Positions 44,407 through 57,194 of a stretch of 61,813 nt of DNA are shown here, in pieces. The position numbers and the translations under genes were made by a program. Source of the DNA: Paludibacteraceae bacterium (GTDB lineage Bacteria > Bacteroidota > Bacteroidia > Bacteroidales > Paludibacteraceae); NCBI GenBank assembly GCA_018056165.1, contig JAGPGD010000009.1, forward strand, positions 1-61,813. Direction: 5' to 3'. Under the pieces are notes generated by a model. It did not search any database and was not told where the DNA came from. It saw only the letters and a program-made list of their open reading frames with translations. Positions within the stretch are counted from its first letter, which is position 1; each line of letters starts with the position of its first letter.

Positions 44407-45951
44407 ATGATAGAAATAATGGATACTACCCTGCGTGATGGTGAGCAAACATCAGGTGTATCTTTTTCAGCACAAGAAAAATTAAGTATTGCTCGAATGT
44501 TGCTTGAGGAATTGTGCGTTGATAGAATCGAAGTTGCCTCAGCCCGCGTATCAGAAGGAGAATTTGAAACAGTAAAAAAATTAACCTTGTGGGCAAAAAT
44601 GAATGGATATATTAATAAAGTCGAAATTCTTGGCTTTGTTGATGGAAAAAATTCTTTAGAGTGGATTCAAAGTGCTGGAGGGAAAGTTGTTAATTTGCTT
44701 TGTAAGGGTTCTTTAAAACATTGTACGTATCAGTTAAGAAAAACTCCTGAACAGCACATAGCTGATGTTAAGGAAGTTATTTCTTATGCCCATCAAATGG
44801 GTATAACAGTTAATATTTATTTAGAAGACTGGTCAAATGGAATAAAAGATTCCGAAGAATATGTATTTTATTTAATGGATGAACTGAAAAATGAAAACAT
44901 TCAACGTTTTATGTTACCTGATACGTTAGGTATTCTTAATCCCGATGAAGCTTTTCAATTTTGTAAAAAAATGATAGATCGTTATTCCCATTTGCATTTT
45001 GATTTTCATGCTCATAATGATTATGATTTAGCAGTTGCAAATGTTTACGAAGCAGTAAAAGCCGGTGTAACAGGCGTCCATACTACCATCAATGGCTTGG
45101 GCGAAAGGGCAGGAAATGCACCTCTTTCAAGTGTTTTAGCCGTACTTCATGATCATTTGAAAATAAAAACAAATCTTCGTGAAGACAAAGTTTATTCGCT
45201 TAGCAAATTGGTAGCAACTTATTCTGGAATAAGAATACCTCATAACAAGCCGGTAATTGGTGAGAACGTATTCACACAAGTAGCTGGCATTCATGCAGAT
45301 GGAGATAATAAAAGTAATTTATATTATAATGATTTATTACCCGAACGTTTTGGACGTCACCGAGAATATGCTTTAGGAAAGAATTCAGGAAAAGCAAATA
45401 TTTTGAAAAATTTACAAGAATTGGGTATTGAGCTTGATGAGGAAATGATGAGAAAAGTGACAGAGCGCGTCATTGAATTAGGTGATAAAAAACAATTTGT
45501 CACAATGGACGATTTGCCTTACATAGTCTCTGATGTTTTGAACAGTGAGCCAGAAGAACAATCAATAAAATTGTTAAATTATTCGTTATCATTGGCTTAT
45601 GGACTTCGACCGGTGGCAACCGTTAAGATGCAAATTAATGGAGAAGTTTTTGAACAAACAGCCGCTGGCGAAGGGCAATACAATGCCGTTTCAAAGGCAA
45701 TGTGGAAAATTTATAAAAATTTGAATAAACCTACCCCTGAATTACTCGATTACGAAGTTGTAATCCCTCCTGGTGGACAAACCAATGCGATTGTTCAAAC
45801 TATTATTACCTGGAAATTTAATGATAAAGTTTTCAAAACCAGAGGATTAGACGGAGACCAAACTGTTGCAGCCATAAAAGCGACAATGCGAATGTTGAAT
45901 TTGATTGAACATGGTCATATTCATAAAAGTGATTATGAAAATTTGCCGTAA
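44407..45951 (+). CDS. cimA: (R)-citramalate synthase, Leptospira type
   Basis: This 514-residue LeuA relative is better read as citramalate synthase, which joins acetyl-CoA and pyruvate and leads to 2-oxobutyrate for isoleucine. The pocket residues known from Leptospira CimA are all in place with a constant offset of six: R10, D11, L75, L98, Y138, E140. The long stretches IEVASARVSEG, EILGFVDG, CKGSLKH and NIYLEDWSNG also follow that enzyme. The metal site is FHAHNDYD. A regulatory domain fills the C-terminal 120 residues. Automatic annotation often calls this gene a second leuA. It lies between leuD and leuB, whose products also serve its pathway. Confidence 0.85.
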   Translation: MIEIMDTTLRDGEQTSGVSFSAQEKLSIARMLLEELCVDRIEVASARVSEGEFETVKKLTLWAKMNGYINKVEILGFVDGKNSLEWIQSAGGKVVNLLCKGSLKHCTYQLRKTPEQHIADVKEVISYAHQMGITVNIYLEDWSNGIKDSEEYVFYLMDELKNENIQRFMLPDTLGILNPDEAFQFCKKMIDRYSHLHFDFHAHNDYDLAVANVYEAVKAGVTGVHTTINGLGERAGNAPLSSVLAVLHDHLKIKTNLREDKVYSLSKLVATYSGIRIPHNKPVIGENVFTQVAGIHADGDNKSNLYYNDLLPERFGRHREYALGKNSGKANILKNLQELGIELDEEMMRKVTERVIELGDKKQFVTMDDLPYIVSDVLNSEPEEQSIKLLNYSLSLAYGLRPVATVKMQINGEVFEQTAAGEGQYNAVSKAMWKIYKNLNKPTPELLDYEVVIPPGGQTNAIVQTIITWKFNDKVFKTRGLDGDQTVAAIKATMRMLNLIEHGHIHKSDYENLP

Positions 45952-46029
45952 TAAACATGTTTTTAGGAAAAATAATTTATCTTTAATGTCGAATATTTAT
46001 TGGTAATAAAAACGTAAAAAATAATAACA

Positions 46030-47109
46030 ATGGGAAAGAATATTAATTTAGCAGTTTTGCCTGGTGATGGAATTGGACCCGAAATTATTGATCAGGCTTT
46101 GAAAGTGACAGAGGCTATTTGTAATAAATTTGGACATATATTAACTTATGAATTTGGAATGGTTGGTGCTTGTGCTATAGATGAAGTAGGTGAACCTTAT
46201 CCGCAAGCTACTCATGAATTGTGCATGCAATCTGATGCGGTACTTTTTGGAGCAATTGGAAGTCCTAAATATGACAATAATCCATCGGCAAAAGTTCGTC
46301 CTGAACAAGGTTTACTTAAAATGCGAAAGGAGTTAGGTTTATATGCCAACATTCGTCCTGTAACAACTTTTGCTTCATTAATCGAAAAATCACCGTTGAA
46401 AACTTCGTTGGTAGAAGGAGCAGATTTTATTTGTATTAGAGAACTGACGGGTGGAATTTATTTTGGGCGTCCTCAAGGAAGAAGCGAAGATGGGAATACT
46501 GCTTATGACACCTGTATTTATACTCGTGAAGAAATTGAAAGAGTGGTAGAATTGGCTTATAAATTTGCTGTTCAGCGCCGAAAAAAAATAACGATGGTAG
46601 ATAAGGCAAATGTTCTCGCAACTTCTCGTTTATGGAGACAGATTACTCAAGAAATTTCAGTGAAATATCCACAAATAGATACAGAATATCTTTTTGTGGA
46701 TAATGCTGCGATGCGTATTATACAAAATCCCAAAAATTTTGATGTCATTGTAACTGAAAATCTTTTCGGCGACATTCTCACTGATGAAGCTTCGGTAATT
46801 ACAGGTTCATTAGGAATGTTACCTTCTGCTTCGATGGGTATTCATACTTCACTTTTTGAACCTGTACATGGTTCTTATCCGCAAGCTACAGGGAAAAACA
46901 TAGCCAATCCAATGGCAACTATTTTATCAGCAGCTTTGATGTTTGAATATGCTTTTAATTTAAAGGAAGAAAGTAATTTAATTCGTGAAGCTGTCGATGC
47001 TTGTATCACAGCGGGCGTAGTAACCGAAGATATTGCTTCCGGAGAAAAAGCTTACAAAACTTCCGAAGTAGGAGAATGGATTGTCAATTATATTCTTCGG
47101 AAAAAATAA
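46030..47109 (+). CDS. leuB: 3-isopropylmalate dehydrogenase
   Basis: LeuB oxidises 3-isopropylmalate with NAD and decarboxylates it; it also acts on 3-methylmalate in the citramalate route. The 359-residue product starts with [14 protein letters not shown] and has [14 protein letters not shown] near residue 138. The Mg-binding stretch is [25 protein letters not shown], and EPVHGSYP follows. It is the last biosynthetic gene of the operon; an MFS gene starts 65 nt later. Confidence 0.97.
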   Translation: MGKNINLAVLPGDGIGPEIIDQALKVTEAICNKFGHILTYEFGMVGACAIDEVGEPYPQATHELCMQSDAVLFGAIGSPKYDNNPSAKVRPEQGLLKMRKELGLYANIRPVTTFASLIEKSPLKTSLVEGADFICIRELTGGIYFGRPQGRSEDGNTAYDTCIYTREEIERVVELAYKFAVQRRKKITMVDKANVLATSRLWRQITQEISVKYPQIDTEYLFVDNAAMRIIQNPKNFDVIVTENLFGDILTDEASVITGSLGMLPSASMGIHTSLFEPVHGSYPQATGKNIANPMATILSAALMFEYAFNLKEESNLIREAVDACITAGVVTEDIASGEKAYKTSEVGEWIVNYILRKK

Positions 47110-47174
47110 AAAAATTTTTCAGAGGTTATTATTAAAATGAAAAATTAACAATCAAAGTTAGAATTTATTGAAGC

Positions 47175-48401
47175 ATGTTCAATAATTATGTTGGCAAACT
47201 TACTGATAATAAAAAGAAAGCTCTTCTTTTAATATTTCTTTTTGGCATCATTAGCTTTTTGGGTGACATTATTTATGAAGGTGCAAGAAGTGTCAATGGA
47301 CCTTATTTAAAAACCTTAGGAGCTAATGCTGCTAATGTGGGAATAGTTGTAGGCATTGGTGAATTGTTGGGTTATGCTATTCGTTTATTTTCAGGTTATT
47401 TCTCAGATAAAAAGAATGCTGCCTGGTTTTTTACCATTTTAGGATATAGTTTATTAGTTTCTATTCCCTTATTATCTTTTTCCAATTTCTGGCAACTCGC
47501 TGCCATGTTCATTGTGATTGAAAGGATTGGAAAAGGCTTGAGAAGTCCAGCAAAGGATACCTTGTTATCTTATGCTACCAAGCAAGTGGGAACGGGGATT
47601 GGATTTGGAATTTCAGAATTTCTCGATCAATTGGGAGCCACTTTAGGTCCTTTAATTTTTATGATTTTCTTTTTGACTACGGGCAATAGTCAAAAAACTT
47701 TGATTGATTATCAACATGCTTACAGCTTGTTATGGATTCCTTTTGTGCTTTTATTAATTGTAGTTTTGTTTGCATATTTTAAAGTAAAAACGCCAGAAAC
47801 ACTTGAAAATTCCGAAAATCAACCAACTGGATTTACAAAAGTATTCTGGTTTTATTCTTTGTTCACTTTTATTACTACTTTTGGCTTTATCAATTTTGCT
47901 ATTATTGGATTTCATCTGAAAACAAAAGCAATTTTACCTGATAGTCAAATTCCTTTGCTTTATACTATTGCAATGGTAATTGATGCCATTTTTGCTTTGA
48001 TTGTTGGGAAAATCTATGATAAATATAAAGCTTTGCATCATAACGAACAAGGTGGCTTACTGATTTTAGTATTTATTCCAATAATAACAATTTTTATTCT
48101 TCCACTGGCATTTTCGAAACATCTTGTTTTAATCATTACCTCAATGGTTTTTTGGGGAATAGTTATGGGGACACATGAAACCATTATGAAGGCTGCTATA
48201 GCCGATATAACTTCTATCAATAAACGAGGAACCGGTTATGGTATTTTTAATCTGATTTATGGTCTGGCTTTGTTTGGTGGTAGCTTAGTTGCTGGATATC
48301 TATATGAAATTTCTATCCCATTATTAATTTCAATTTTTATTTTTGTTGAAATTCTATCTGTTCCTTTCTTTTTTCTTCTGAAGAAAGAGATAAAGAGATG
48401 A
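47175..48401 (+). CDS. MFS transporter
   Basis: A 408-residue membrane protein with about twelve helices in two six-helix halves joined by a cytoplasmic loop (TPETLENSENQP, about 210). Short motifs such as GYFSDKKNAAW (loop 2-3) and GKIYDKYK in the second half match the MFS loop pattern. It has no signature for a given substrate. The position directly behind leuB would allow read-through from the leu/cim operon, so export of a pathway product is possible but not shown. A terminator follows. Confidence 0.85.
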   Translation: MFNNYVGKLTDNKKKALLLIFLFGIISFLGDIIYEGARSVNGPYLKTLGANAANVGIVVGIGELLGYAIRLFSGYFSDKKNAAWFFTILGYSLLVSIPLLSFSNFWQLAAMFIVIERIGKGLRSPAKDTLLSYATKQVGTGIGFGISEFLDQLGATLGPLIFMIFFLTTGNSQKTLIDYQHAYSLLWIPFVLLLIVVLFAYFKVKTPETLENSENQPTGFTKVFWFYSLFTFITTFGFINFAIIGFHLKTKAILPDSQIPLLYTIAMVIDAIFALIVGKIYDKYKALHHNEQGGLLILVFIPIITIFILPLAFSKHLVLIITSMVFWGIVMGTHETIMKAAIADITSINKRGTGYGIFNLIYGLALFGGSLVAGYLYEISIPLLISIFIFVEILSVPFFFLLKKEIKR

Positions 48402-48417
48402 AGAAATAGCTTTTAAT

Positions 48418-48451
48418 AAAAAATCCATATCTTTTGTGATATGGATTTTTT
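48418..48451. terminator. Bidirectional terminator between MFS gene and hppA
   Basis: A 14-bp stem (48418-48431 with 48438-48451) with a 6-nt loop TTTTGT has an A-run before and a T-run after. It can end both the plus-strand MFS transcript and the minus-strand hppA transcript. Confidence 0.82.
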
Positions 48452-48471
48452 ATGATAACGTTTTAATTTTT

Positions 48472-50697
48472 TTACATTAAGCTCCAGGTTACTGTTAGTC
48501 CTGCCATTACAATGGAAACCATACTCATCAGTTTAATTAAAATGTTGAGCGAGGGTCCAGAAGTATCTTTAAAAGGATCACCAACAGTATCACCGACAAT
48601 AGCTGCTTTATGATTTTCTGAACCTTTTCCACCAAAATTTCCTTCTTCAATATATTTTTTAGCATTATCCCAAGCACCTCCTGTATTTGCCATAAAAATT
48701 GCTAATACAAAACCTGTGGAAACACTACCTAATAATAATCCCATTACACCAGGAACTCCAAAAAATACACCTGTTATAATTGGAATTAAGATAGCCAATA
48801 AAGAAGGAAATACCATTTCTTTTTGAGCCCCTTTAGTTGAAATGGCAACACAACGAGCATAGTCTGGTTCAGCTTTGCCTTCCATAATTCCTACAATTTC
48901 TCTAAATTGACGGCGAACTTCTTCAACCATACTTTGTGCAGCTCTTCCTACCGCATTCATTGTTAACCCACAAAACAGAAAAGCTGCCATCGCACCTATA
49001 AAAGCTCCAACCAATACCCGTGGATTCATTAAATTTACCTGAAAAAATTCCATAAGTTGAGGTATAGAGGCTTGATGAATATTAGTATTTACTGTATCAA
49101 AAAAGAGTTGTGCTTTTTCAGGAATCCGTCCAATAGCAACTTTTGTTTCTTCAAGATAAGAAGCCATTAAAGCCAGAGCAGTTAAAGCAGCCGAACCAAT
49201 AGCAAAACCTTTTCCCGTTGCAGCAGTCGTATTTCCTAAAGCATCCAATGCATCTGTCCGTTTACGGGCTTCTGGTCCTAAACCACTCATTTCTGCATTT
49301 CCACCAGCATTATCAGCAATAGGACCATAGGCATCAGAAGCAAGCGTAATGCCAAGTGTCGAAAGCATTCCTACAGCCGCAATAGCAATTCCATATAATC
49401 CCATACTAATATTAGTAAAATCAAGACCTGAAGCGAAATAATAAGCTAAAATAATAGAAATAGCTACTACAATTACTGGTAAAGCGGTAGAAATCATACC
49501 AGTTCCAATTCCTGAAATGATAACAGTAGCAGGTCCTGTTTTTGAAGCTTCAGAAATTCGTCGAGTTGGTTGATAAGCTGCTGAAGTAAAATATTCAGTA
49601 ATCTTACCAATTGTAACGCCACCTAATAAGCCTGCCAACATAGAGCCCCATACACCTAGAGAATTTGGAATATTTAAATATTTCAAAATAAAAAATGAAA
49701 AAATAGCAATTAAAACAGCAGTGGTATAAATTCCTCTATTCAAGGCATTTAACAATTGTTTTTGTGAAGCATCTTCTTTTGATCTCACTAAGAATATTCC
49801 TAAAATAGAAAGAATAATTCCTACTGAGGCGATAATCATTGGAGCTATAACACCATTAAACTGGGTTGTGGTACCAAAACCAGCAAAAGCAGTGGCTCCT
49901 AAGGCAGCCGTAGAAAGGATTGAACCACAATAAGATTCGTACAAATCGGCTCCCATTCCAGCCACATCACCAACATTATCTCCTACATTATCAGCAATAG
50001 TTGCAGGATTACGAGGATCATCTTCAGGAATATTAGCTTCTACTTTACCTACAAGGTCAGCACCTACATCAGCAGCTTTGGTAAAAATTCCACCACCAAC
50101 CCGAGCGAATAAAGACTGGGTAGAAGCACCCATTCCAAAAGTTAAGGTAGTAGTAGTAATAATAATCAGTTTCATTGAAGGATCGGCTGCAATAGCAAGA
50201 TCTGTTGTGTTGTCTAAAGCACCAATAAAAAATTGTAGCACATAAAACCAAATAGAAATATCAAGCAAGCCAAGTCCCACAACCACTAAACCCATAACTG
50301 CTCCTGAGCGAAAGGCGATTTTTAAACCACTATTCAAAGAATGTTGTGCAGCATTAGCTGCTCTGGCAGAAGCATAAGTGGCAGTTCTCATGCCTATATA
50401 TCCAGCTAACCCTGAAAAGAAACCACCTGTTAGAAAAGCAAAAGGCACCCATGGATTTTGTATATTGAATCCATAAGCCATAATAGCAAAAAGAATGGTA
50501 AGACACAAAAAAACAATTGCAACTACTTTATATTGCTGCTTTAAGTAGGCAAAAGCCCCTTCTCGTACATGTTTAGCAATGGTTTTCATTGTTACAGTTC
50601 CTTCGCTTGCTTTCATCATTTGATGAGAAAAATACCAAGCAAATAGTAGTGCTAAAACTCCTGCTGTTGGACACAAAAAGAAAATGTTGTTTTCCAT
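48472..50697 (-). CDS. hppA: Membrane-bound ion-pumping pyrophosphatase (K+-dependent class)
   Basis: The enzyme hydrolyses PPi and pumps Na+ or H+ across the inner membrane. The 741-residue protein has about sixteen helices. The PPi-binding segment [19 protein letters not shown] is followed by [27 protein letters not shown] has Ala where K+-independent enzymes have Lys, so it should need K+. The C-terminal loop has [15 protein letters not shown]. Members of this class in Bacteroidota include Na+ pumps, but the ion cannot be fixed from reading alone. The M48 protease gene is 10 nt upstream. Confidence 0.95.
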   Translation of the reverse strand: MENNIFFLCPTAGVLALLFAWYFSHQMMKASEGTVTMKTIAKHVREGAFAYLKQQYKVVAIVFLCLTILFAIMAYGFNIQNPWVPFAFLTGGFFSGLAGYIGMRTATYASARAANAAQHSLNSGLKIAFRSGAVMGLVVVGLGLLDISIWFYVLQFFIGALDNTTDLAIAADPSMKLIIITTTTLTFGMGASTQSLFARVGGGIFTKAADVGADLVGKVEANIPEDDPRNPATIADNVGDNVGDVAGMGADLYESYCGSILSTAALGATAFAGFGTTTQFNGVIAPMIIASVGIILSILGIFLVRSKEDASQKQLLNALNRGIYTTAVLIAIFSFFILKYLNIPNSLGVWGSMLAGLLGGVTIGKITEYFTSAAYQPTRRISEASKTGPATVIISGIGTGMISTALPVIVVAISIILAYYFASGLDFTNISMGLYGIAIAAVGMLSTLGITLASDAYGPIADNAGGNAEMSGLGPEARKRTDALDALGNTTAATGKGFAIGSAALTALALMASYLEETKVAIGRIPEKAQLFFDTVNTNIHQASIPQLMEFFQVNLMNPRVLVGAFIGAMAAFLFCGLTMNAVGRAAQSMVEEVRRQFREIVGIMEGKAEPDYARCVAISTKGAQKEMVFPSLLAILIPIITGVFFGVPGVMGLLLGSVSTGFVLAIFMANTGGAWDNAKKYIEEGNFGGKGSENHKAAIVGDTVGDPFKDTSGPSLNILIKLMSMVSIVMAGLTVTWSLM

Positions 50698-50707
50698 AAG
50701 AATTAAT

Positions 50708-51946
50708 TTATGTATAAGAAACTAATTTAGTTAAACGTTGATATAAAGTTGGATGAGAATAATGAAAAAACACATATAATGGATGTGGCATTAAATTACT
50801 TAATGAAGTTTCAGATAACTTTTTTAATCCTGATTGTAAAAAAGTAGCATAACCATATTGAGCTGCAAAAGCATCTGCCTGAAATTCAAATTTTCTTGAT
50901 AAAATATTGGAAAAAATTCCCAACAACAATGAAAGAGGAGCATATAACAAGCTAAACACAATCACATTGATGTGAAAAGAAGCAGATGCAACTCCCAAGA
51001 CTTGTGCAAAAATATCACTTTTAAGAATATAACCGAGCAAAAAAAACAACAACAAATTTACAGGTAATGATATTAAAAATTGATAAAGAGTGTGTCTGTG
51101 TTTGTAATGACCAATTTCGTGAGCAAGAACAGCAACAATTTCTTCTGTGGTTAATTTATTTAAAAGAGTATCAAATAATACAATCCTTTTCTTACTTCCT
51201 AATCCACTGAAATAAGCATTAGCTTTTGTGCTTCGTTTCGAACTGTCAATAACATAAATATTAGATAGCTTAAAACCTGCTTTTGAGGCAAATTTTTCAA
51301 TTTCAGTTCTTAATTCTCCTTCTGGCAAAGGTGTTTGTTTATTAAATAAGGGCACAATAATTTCTGAATAAAACATATTCATAATTAAACTAAAAAATGT
51401 TACCACCAACCACGCCCATAACCAAAAATAATTGGGTGTTAATGTGTAAATCCAAATAATAGTGGCTAAAATACCGCCACCAATTATAACAGAAAGCAAA
51501 ATTTCCTTTATTTTATCAACAATAAATAATTTTGGTGTTACTTTATTGAACCCAAATTTTTCTTCAATCACAAATGTATCATACCATTCGAAAGGAAGAT
51601 TAATTATTTCACTGGCAAAAAATAAAACTCCAAAATATAAAAGAGGTAATAAAATTTGATGTTCTGTTATTTTTCTTAAAAGATTATCCAACCAGCCGAA
51701 GCCACCAAAAATAAGCATCAGTAAAATGATAACAAAACTTAATGTGCTTGTTAACATGCTAAAACGGGTATTGGTCCGAAAATATTCCTGTTGCTTTTTA
51801 TATTTTTCTTCATCGTAAATACCTTGAAGAATTTCAGGAAGCTCTTGCTTGGAATATTGGATATTAAGATAGGTTAAGTAACGTTCTAAAACAAAGTCAG
51901 CTACGACAAAAAAAATAATAAGAAAAAACAATATTTTTACTATCAT
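50708..51946 (-). CDS. M48 family metallopeptidase (Ste24/CAAX protease type)
   Basis: A 412-residue inner-membrane zinc protease with about seven helices. The zinc motif is HEIGHYKH near residue 280, and the third ligand Glu lies in FEFQADAFA near 350. [17 protein letters not shown] near 120-135 is the conserved N-terminal domain of the Ste24-like branch. In bacteria such proteins probably degrade damaged membrane proteins. It is first in a pair with hppA. Confidence 0.9.
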   Translation of the reverse strand: MIVKILFFLIIFFVVADFVLERYLTYLNIQYSKQELPEILQGIYDEEKYKKQQEYFRTNTRFSMLTSTLSFVIILLMLIFGGFGWLDNLLRKITEHQILLPLLYFGVLFFASEIINLPFEWYDTFVIEEKFGFNKVTPKLFIVDKIKEILLSVIIGGGILATIIWIYTLTPNYFWLWAWLVVTFFSLIMNMFYSEIIVPLFNKQTPLPEGELRTEIEKFASKAGFKLSNIYVIDSSKRSTKANAYFSGLGSKKRIVLFDTLLNKLTTEEIVAVLAHEIGHYKHRHTLYQFLISLPVNLLLFFLLGYILKSDIFAQVLGVASASFHINVIVFSLLYAPLSLLLGIFSNILSRKFEFQADAFAAQYGYATFLQSGLKKLSETSLSNLMPHPLYVFFHYSHPTLYQRLTKLVSYT

Positions 51947-51977
51947 AACGAATAATGTGCTTTCTAAAAATTGACCA

Positions 51978-51985
51978 CAAAGATA
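51978..51985 (-). promoter_or_regulatory. Promoter -7 box of M48-hppA pair
   Basis: On the minus strand the box reads TATCTTTG, 31 nt before the ATG. A TTTG lies 16 nt further upstream, which is short of the usual 19-21 nt. Confidence 0.45.
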
Positions 51986-52198
51986 ATGATTTTAATAAAT
52001 TCAAACTATCCTTTTTTATGAATTTTAATAAATAAGCTATCATTCATCTATGTTTCAAAAAGTTTTTTGTTCAATAGTTATAATAAAAATCACTTTCCCC
52101 GACTTTTTTGGAATGTGAAGTATTAATGTTGTGTGAGGAGCTTTTAAGCAGTAAAAGAAATAGTTATCTCAATTAATCAGCAAATTAATTGGCTATTT

Positions 52199-52864
52199 TC
52201 ATTTTCTTTCGCCAAAAATAGAAGTTCCTAATCGAACCATTGTACTACCTTCTTCTACAGCGATTAAGTAGTCGTTTGACATACCCATGGAAAGCTCTGA
52301 AAAAGAATCATTATTATTAAAATATTTATTTTTAAGTAAATCGAATAATTTTTTTAAACCTCTAAATTCATTTCTGATTTGAGTTATATTGTCTGTAAAA
52401 GTTGCCATTCCCATCAATCCACAAATTTTGATATTAGTATATTTTTGCCATTCATCACTTTTAAACAGTTCTATCAATTCATCTGGATTAAAACCGAATT
52501 TTGTTTCTTCTTGGGCTATGTGGACTTGCAGCAGACAATTAACAGTTTTATTTATTTTTTCTGTCTGTTTATTAATTTCATTTAGCAATTTCAAGGAATC
52601 AACACTGTGAATCAAGTCAACAAAAGGCAATATATATTTTATTTTATTAGTTTGTAAATGACCAATAAAGTGCCATTGAATATCTTTTGGTAAATTTTCA
52701 TATTTGATACAAAGTTCTTGGGTGCGGCTTTCTCCAAAAATTCTTTCTCCCGCGTCATAAGCTTCCCTGATAGCTGCTTCAGGCTGAAATTTAGAGATAC
52801 AAACCAGATGAACAGACGAAGGTAATTGACTATGAATTTCTTTAAGATTTTCTTTAATTGACAT
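52199..52864 (-). CDS. YggS-family PLP-binding homeostasis protein
   Basis: A 221-residue TIM-barrel protein of the YggS/PROSC family, which buffers pyridoxal phosphate and affects amino-acid pools. The PLP Lys lies in LVCISKFQP near residue 26, and IQWHFIGHLQTNK (about 60-72), GLMGMATF and ELSMGMSNDY are the conserved core. The phosphate-binding end VRLGTSIFGER closes the protein. It is a monocistronic unit, with an 8-bp AATTAATT-type hairpin (52170-52191) behind it. Confidence 0.92.
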   Translation of the reverse strand: MSIKENLKEIHSQLPSSVHLVCISKFQPEAAIREAYDAGERIFGESRTQELCIKYENLPKDIQWHFIGHLQTNKIKYILPFVDLIHSVDSLKLLNEINKQTEKINKTVNCLLQVHIAQEETKFGFNPDELIELFKSDEWQKYTNIKICGLMGMATFTDNITQIRNEFRGLKKLFDLLKNKYFNNNDSFSELSMGMSNDYLIAVEEGSTMVRLGTSIFGERK

Positions 52865-53124
52865 GTCGTAATTTTTTAATTAACAGCAATTTATAAGTTT
52901 TAAAAATTGATTTCTATTCTAATAGAGTAAAAATAACTGAAATTTATCAGCCACTTTTAAAAAGGAAAAAACTAAACAATGAACAAAATTAATATATTTT
53001 CTATGGTTTATGCGGAAATAGATAATTATAGAAAGTTAAATTTTGTGATGTTAGTTATTTCATAAGTTTTGGTTATTTTTGTTGTCGAGGAGCACCCAAT
53101 TATCAATATTTTTTCAAATTTATC

Positions 53125-54042
53125 ATGCTTTCTATTTTAATCCCTACTTATAATTATAATGTTACAAGTCTTGTAAAAGAACTTCATAATCAAGCTATTA
53201 ATCTTTATATTGATTTTGAAATTATTGTAATGGAAGATGGCTCTCAATATTTTGTAGAAGAAAATGAAAATATAAATAAGTTGACAAATTGTCGACATAT
53301 TATTTTAGAGAAAAATATTGGTAGGGCAGCGGTAAGAAATAAATTAGCCGAAGAAGCAAAATATGATCATTTATTATTTTTGGACTGTGATGCCAAAATT
53401 TGTTCTGAACACTTTATTGAAAAATACTTGGTTTTTTGTAAAGAGACATCGCTTGTTGTAATTGGTGGACGTATTTATGAACAAGAGAATAATCTGGATA
53501 ACTTTAGTCTTATGAGAAAATATGGAATAATTAGGGAACAAAATACTCTTGAGAATCTTAAAAATAGAAAAAAATATCCAGTATTGACAACTCCTAATTT
53601 TCTGATATCAAAAGAGCTCTTTCTAAAAACAAAATTTGATGAAATATTTTCAGGATATGGTCATGAAGATACAATTTTCGGGATTAAACTTGTTAGAAAT
53701 GAAGCAACTTTTTTTTACATCGATAATCCAGTAGTTCATATAGGATTAGAAACTAACGAAAAATTTATTAAAAAAACAGAAAATGGACTAAAAAATTTGT
53801 ATAATATCTATCTCTCAGCAGATTATCCTGAAATAAAACAACTGTCAAAAGTTTTATCTATATATTTAAAAATCAATAAAATAAAATTATCAAAAATATT
53901 TTGCTTTATTTACAAACATTTTAATCAAAATATAAAAAAAAGATTAATTTATTCTTTAAATCCCTCCTTATTTTTGTTTGATTTTTATAAGCTCCTTTTT
54001 CTATGTGATTATTCCTTCAAGAATGACAAGATGACAGAGTAA
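53125..54042 (+). CDS. Glycosyltransferase family 2
   Basis: A 305-residue GT-A enzyme. It begins MLSILIPTYNYN, with EIIVMEDGSQ near residue 35, NIGRAAVRNKLAEEA near 74 and the DXD-like LFLDCDAK near 93. GYGHEDTIFGIKL, the ED acceptor motif, is near 190. The C-terminal part is basic and partly hydrophobic and may touch the membrane. It is not linked to the polysaccharide locus, and no neighbour hints at its acceptor. It is AT-rich like its flanks. Confidence 0.88.
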   Translation: MLSILIPTYNYNVTSLVKELHNQAINLYIDFEIIVMEDGSQYFVEENENINKLTNCRHIILEKNIGRAAVRNKLAEEAKYDHLLFLDCDAKICSEHFIEKYLVFCKETSLVVIGGRIYEQENNLDNFSLMRKYGIIREQNTLENLKNRKKYPVLTTPNFLISKELFLKTKFDEIFSGYGHEDTIFGIKLVRNEATFFYIDNPVVHIGLETNEKFIKKTENGLKNLYNIYLSADYPEIKQLSKVLSIYLKINKIKLSKIFCFIYKHFNQNIKKRLIYSLNPSLFLFDFYKLLFLCDYSFKNDKMTE

Positions 54043-54194
54043 AGTTTTTTGATAACAAAAAATTTTACTGTCAAAACTGACAACAATGTCTTGGGCACAC
54101 ATTTTGCAAAAAGATTTCACAAATTGTTTTTCTTTTTAAATGTATTTGCATAATAATAATTGTATTTTATTAACCATTTAAAAATTAAATAGAT

Positions 54195-54467
54195 ATGAAC
54201 ATTAAACCATTAGCAGATCGTGTATTAGTTAAACCTTCACCGGTAGAAGAAAAAACTTCAAGTGGAATTATTATACCGGATTCAGCAAAAGAAAAACCAT
54301 TAAAAGGAGAAGTAATTGCTGTTGGTAACGGAACAAAAGATGAAGAAATGACAGTAGCCGTTGGCGATACGGTATTATACGGGAAGTATGCAGGGACAGA
54401 ATTAGAATGGGATGGTGAAAAATATCTCATTATGCGTCAATCTGATATTTTAGCAATTATTCTTTAA
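54195..54467 (+). CDS. groES: Co-chaperonin GroES
   Basis: The 90-residue lid of the GroEL chamber. It starts [16 protein letters not shown] and carries the mobile loop [17 protein letters not shown] (about 19-35), then [12 protein letters not shown]. No CIRCE inverted repeat is visible upstream. TGTATTTG at about 54137-54144 is a one-mismatch -7 box. It lies 76 nt before groEL. Confidence 0.97.
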   Translation: MNIKPLADRVLVKPSPVEEKTSSGIIIPDSAKEKPLKGEVIAVGNGTKDEEMTVAVGDTVLYGKYAGTELEWDGEKYLIMRQSDILAIIL

Positions 54468-54531
54468 GAAAAAAGCTAAACTAAAAAATTTCATTTTTGA
54501 ATTATATGCTAACATAATGAATTAACATTAA

Positions 54532-56172
<1,641 letters not shown>

Positions 56173-56188
56173 TAAAAATTTTTAAAAT

Positions 56189-56232
56189 AAAAAAAGGCTT
56201 CTGGAAAAATTAATACTCAGAAGCCTTTTTTT
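56189..56232 (+). terminator. Terminator of groES-groEL
   Basis: A 15-nt arm AAAAAAAGGCTTCTG (56189-56203) pairs with its complement at 56218-56232 over a 14-nt loop and ends in seven T. Confidence 0.87.
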
Positions 56233-56684
56233 AATTTGTTCTTATTTTAAAACTAACATTCATCTGCCTGTTGGTAAGGGATTACAAATTCTTTGTAACA
56301 GAAGATTTTTCTCTACTTCGTCTACACTTGTTTTTTCGGCTTGTCAGACAACAACAATCTTTTTGCTTTTATGACTTTGCATTTTATTTTATTTTATTTA
56401 CTTGTTGCTATTGATTATCAGCTAAAATATTTTCACTATCCTACAATTTCGTGATCTGTAAATCACCAACTTTAAACTTTTTTCTAAATTCATTTTTCAT
56501 TTTTGAAAGCTACTTGATATTAAAAAAAAATATTATATAAATTTGTGAATATTCCTTTCTCCCATTTTCTTATTAAAAAAACAGCACAGAATTTGTCATA
56601 TAAAATGTTAAATCCAAAGAGTTTTTCTATGTATTTTGAAAGTTAAATTCAGTGAAAGAATTTTTTATTAATTTAATTTTTTTG
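56233..56684. other. AT-rich gap between groEL and rnpB
   Basis: About 450 nt with no ORF above noise on either strand and no RNA motif I recognise. The last part is the upstream region of rnpB. Confidence 0.5.
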
Positions 56685-56692
56685 TATATTTG
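56685..56692 (+). promoter_or_regulatory. Promoter -7 box of rnpB
   Basis: TATATTTG matches TAnnTTTG. It ends 6 nt before the first paired base of the RNA, as expected for a -7 element. The -33 element is not clear. Confidence 0.6.
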
Positions 56693-56698
56693 TATTAA

Positions 56699-57056
56699 AA
56701 TAGCAGGCTGGTTTGTCGCTTCTTTTTCAAAGGAGAAGAGGAAAGTCCGGGCAACACAGAGCACCATACTTCCTAACAGGAAGCTATCTGCAAAGGTAGA
56801 GAAACGTAACAGAAAATAACCGTCTCATTTCTATGAGATAAGGGTGAAAAGGCGAGGTAAGAGCTCACCGGTATGATTGGTGACAATCATAGCCGTACGA
56901 CTTATGGGTTGCAAGATCAAATATACCGACGCATGTAGGGTGGCTCGTCCGATGTCGGGGGGTAGATCGCTAAAAGCAAATGGTGACATTTGTTTCAGAT
57001 AAATGGCAAACGCTTTGAAAAAAGTACAGAACCCGGCTTACAAGCCTGCTATTTTT
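56699..57056 (+). ncRNA. rnpB: RNase P RNA (bacterial type A)
   Basis: The catalytic RNA that trims tRNA 5' ends. The closing helix P1 pairs AATAGCAGGCT at the 5' end with AGCCTGCTATT at the 3' end. The conserved core segments GAGGAAAGTCCGGGC (near 56738) and ACAGAACCCGGCTTAC (near 57027) form the P4 pseudoknot region, and GGGTGAAAAGGCGAGGTAAGAGC (split here as GGTGAAAAGG and GAGGTAAGAGC) lies between. The 3' end runs into a T-run that should terminate it. Confidence 0.95.
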
Positions 57057-57194
57057 TATTATTACCTTTTTATTTTGATAAAGTTCAAAAAATCCCTTCA
57101 TTACATGTTGTATAAATTTTAAATTTAATCAAAAAATTTTCATCGAATTTTTGAAGATATTTTTTATTTCTAAGCTCCTAAAAAATTAAATAAG

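Noticed and set aside
52980..53066. 28-codon frame before the GT2 gene
   Set aside because: It has no recognisable features, and such frames are expected by chance in this AT-rich gap.
54043..54194. CIRCE operator before groES
   Set aside because: No TTAGCACTC/GAGTGCTAA inverted repeat is present.
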